Assembly (NCBI RefSeq): GCF_017794765.1
Contig: NZ_CP051236.1
Location: forward strand, 1,331,619-1,395,618
DNA: 64,000 nt
Source of the DNA: Nitratireductor sp.
GTDB taxonomy: Bacteria > Pseudomonadota > Alphaproteobacteria > Rhizobiales > Rhizobiaceae
Direction of reading: 5' to 3'
Below, piece by piece: positions 62,344 to 64,000 of the stretch. Both the position numbers and the translations under genes were made by a program. Numbering within the stretch: position 1 is the stretch's first letter; every line of letters begins with the position of its first letter. The notes below the pieces were generated by a model. It was not told the origin of the DNA, did not search any database, and saw nothing but the letters and a program-made list of their open reading frames with translations.

Positions 62344-64000
62344 CTATTCGATCAGAAACGGTGCGATGAAGGGTGCGTTCCAGGAGCCGCCGACGAAGAA
62401 GGTTTCGCGCGGTCCCTGATCCGGAGTGTCTTCTTCTGCGGCAGTCTCCCCGCTGGAAGGAGTTTCTCGCGGCATAATGCTTCCGGAAAGGGCAATGCCC
62501 CGGCCTGCAAACGGAACCAGCCCGCCAAGCGTGATCTTTTCTCCGGTGGTCAGGCGCGCTTCCGCAGTGTCGATCCACGCAATGCCACCTGCCAGAGTGG
62601 CCTTCAAATCCGCACCCTCGATGGCTAGTTCGCCATCGGCGATATCCTGCAAGGGGAAAAAGCTGCCCTTGTCATTGTGCTCCCGAAAGGTCTCGAGATT
62701 GAGGCCGACAATGCTGCCCTTACCGAAGCTCGCCGATATGGAGCCGTCGGATGTCTCCAGAACCTCATTGAGCGTTTCGCCATGTCCTTTGAGGAAAACC
62801 GAGAACGAACCCTTGGCTTTCGGCATGAACGCCGTGAAATGAAGCTTCTCCCCCATCAGCCCGCCGTCGATGTTCTCGGCCGCAATGCGAAGCTCGGCAT
62901 GATCTCGGCCCTCAACATTGTCGAGGCGGACACCGAGCTGAAGCATGCCTCCGAAAGCCGTGGCGTCGGAAATATCGAGGCTCACCAGCCCGTCGCGAAC
63001 CTGCGCGGTCGCGGCCACATCGCTCATCGATACGGATCCGGCGGATGCCTGCGTAGCCGACAGGCGAAGATCAAAATTGAGATCATGGGCCCAGGAAGCC
63101 GCAACAGCCTGCGCCGGTGCGTCGGGTTCGGGCGCAAGGGTTTTCAAAAGCGTGCCGAGATCAAGTGCGTTGAAGGCAAGCGTACCGGAAATGGTCGGGC
63201 GCGGATCATTGAACGCCACATCGAAAACACCGGTCGCGTTGCTGTCCCCCAGGCTGAACTCGGTGGTTTCGAACTTGATGCGCTTGGCATCGCCTATGAT
63301 GGTGCTGCGAAGTTTCGCGGCCTTGATCGTGCTGCCCGGCCAGTCCTCGAGCAGCGTCCATTCCAGCACACGCTGAAGAGAGGGAGCCGAGCTTTCCAGA
63401 GTGCCGTTGACGAAGGCGTTGTCGACCAGATCGGCTTCGCCCTTGAAGGAAAGCGTCAGCGGCGCGCTTTTTAGCGAAAGCGAAAGAGCGGTCTTGCCGC
63501 CTGCGAGCAAAAAGAGAGGCTCGTCGGTCGAGGCGTCGATGGAGAGGCTTTCGCCATGCCAGATACCTCTGGCAGACAGGTTGGCCGCGCGGTTGAGGGC
63601 GGGCCAGTTGAAGGTCCCGGTAAGGCCGCTCAGAAAGGGCGGTTTGTTGGCTCCGTTGAGCGCGATAACCCGACCATCCTCGACTTCAACCATCGCAAAA
63701 CTGTCGTTCGGCAGTGCACTCTTGTCAGGCGTCGCGGGATTGGCGACAAGCAGTTCACGGGCCATCTCCACAGACTGTGCGAGCTTACCCCAATTGGGTA
63801 TGGTCGGAACGCGCATGACGCCATCCGTATCGTCAAGCCGCAGCACGGGCCTCACGAGCCGGATCTTGGTGAATACGACCTTGCCGCGCAGGGCTGCTAG
63901 TGCGGAAAGGTCGATCTCGACACGCTCGGCTTCCATAACGGGCGCGCCATCGTTGTTCCAGTCCGACAGGACAACATCGTTGAGCACTGCGCTGAAGGAA
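62344..64000 (-). CDS. AsmA-family protein (N-terminal part cut by window edge)
   Basis: The open frame covers at least 551 codons and continues past the right edge. It has the AsmA-like beta-rich pattern: a region like VLNDVVLSDWNNDGAPVMEAERVEIDLSALAALRGKVVFTKIRLVRPVLRL, and near the C-terminus SMSDVAATAQVRDGLVSLDISDATAFGGMLQLGVRL with IDGGLMGEKLHFTAFM and GFNLETF-like IVGLNLETFREHNDKG. AsmA-type proteins are envelope proteins of the inner membrane or periplasm, linked to outer-membrane lipid homeostasis. The transmembrane start is not visible. It converges with potI, 16 bases apart. Confidence 0.83.
   Translation of the reverse strand, partial: SFSAVLNDVVLSDWNNDGAPVMEAERVEIDLSALAALRGKVVFTKIRLVRPVLRLDDTDGVMRVPTIPNWGKLAQSVEMARELLVANPATPDKSALPNDSFAMVEVEDGRVIALNGANKPPFLSGLTGTFNWPALNRAANLSARGIWHGESLSIDASTDEPLFLLAGGKTALSLSLKSAPLTLSFKGEADLVDNAFVNGTLESSAPSLQRVLEWTLLEDWPGSTIKAAKLRSTIIGDAKRIKFETTEFSLGDSNATGVFDVAFNDPRPTISGTLAFNALDLGTLLKTLAPEPDAPAQAVAASWAHDLNFDLRLSATQASAGSVSMSDVAATAQVRDGLVSLDISDATAFGGMLQLGVRLDNVEGRDHAELRIAAENIDGGLMGEKLHFTAFMPKAKGSFSVFLKGHGETLNEVLETSDGSISASFGKGSIVGLNLETFREHNDKGSFFPLQDIADGELAIEGADLKATLAGGIAWIDTAEARLTTGEKITLGGLVPFAGRGIALSGSIMPRETPSSGETAAEEDTPDQGPRETFFVGGSWNAPFIAPFLIE

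Overview
The window looks like chromosome of a free-living alphaproteobacterium of the order Hyphomicrobiales (Rhizobiales), probably a Phyllobacteriaceae-type relative. Reasons: high GC, a zwf-pgl-edd Entner-Doudoroff operon, a fused indolepyruvate:ferredoxin oxidoreductase with a divergent Lrp regulator, a PccR/ScfR-type regulator divergent from isocitrate lyase, CtrA-like boxes (TTAA-N7-TTAA) near polysaccharide genes, and many amino-acid and polyamine ABC transporters. No phage, transposase or CRISPR array is visible. The assignment rests on gene content read by eye, not on a search.

Layout. 1-9.6 kb: a probable catabolic operon. A RpiR-type regulator (cut by the left edge) faces a branched-chain-type ABC transporter (a LivM-LivG fusion, LivK, LivF, LivH), an N-formylglutamate-amidohydrolase-like protein, a cysteine hydrolase and a 1014-residue fusion of a hydroxylysine-kinase-like domain, an M23/LytM domain and a phospho-lyase-type class-III aminotransferase. 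9.7-17.5 kb: metH behind a perfect 20-bp palindrome, a GAF-Fis regulator, a CPA-type antiporter and a YbaN-like membrane protein. 17.7-20.6 kb: tRNA-Phe and a SsuABC/TauABC-like transporter. 21-28.6 kb: indolepyruvate oxidoreductase, Lrp regulator, a SAF-domain dehydrogenase of unknown substrate, proC and a YegD-like Hsp70.

28.6-36.8 kb: a polysaccharide locus with four glycosyltransferase-type proteins, a flippase-like membrane protein and an unusual Wzz/GumC-like protein with no kinase domain. CtrA-like boxes sit in two of its promoter regions. 36.9-48.6 kb: folD, a GlxA-type AraC regulator, a DUF2254 protein, edd-pgl-zwf, an aldehyde dehydrogenase/SDR pair and an SLC13-type permease. A 31-bp perfect inverted repeat separates the permease from the next, convergent genes. 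48.8-62.3 kb: polyamine and C2 metabolism. It holds puuA-puuB, a degenerate receiver protein, aceA with a conserved-looking 81-residue downstream gene and a clear terminator, a ScfR/PccR-type regulator with TTTGTAAA boxes, a quinone oxidoreductase, a second PuuA-like gene and a PotFGHI transporter. 62.3 kb to the right edge: an AsmA-family gene, cut by the edge.

How the genes work together. The window is dominated by uptake and breakdown of nitrogenous carbon sources: an unknown amino compound at the left edge, aromatic or branched 2-oxo acids, and putrescine-type polyamines. Carbon is fed into the Entner-Doudoroff and glyoxylate routes. The best candidate for an undescribed system is the left operon. 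Its gene set predicts import, amide hydrolysis, ATP-dependent phosphorylation of a hydroxyl group, then PLP-dependent phosphate-ammonia elimination, with the last two steps fused into one polypeptide.
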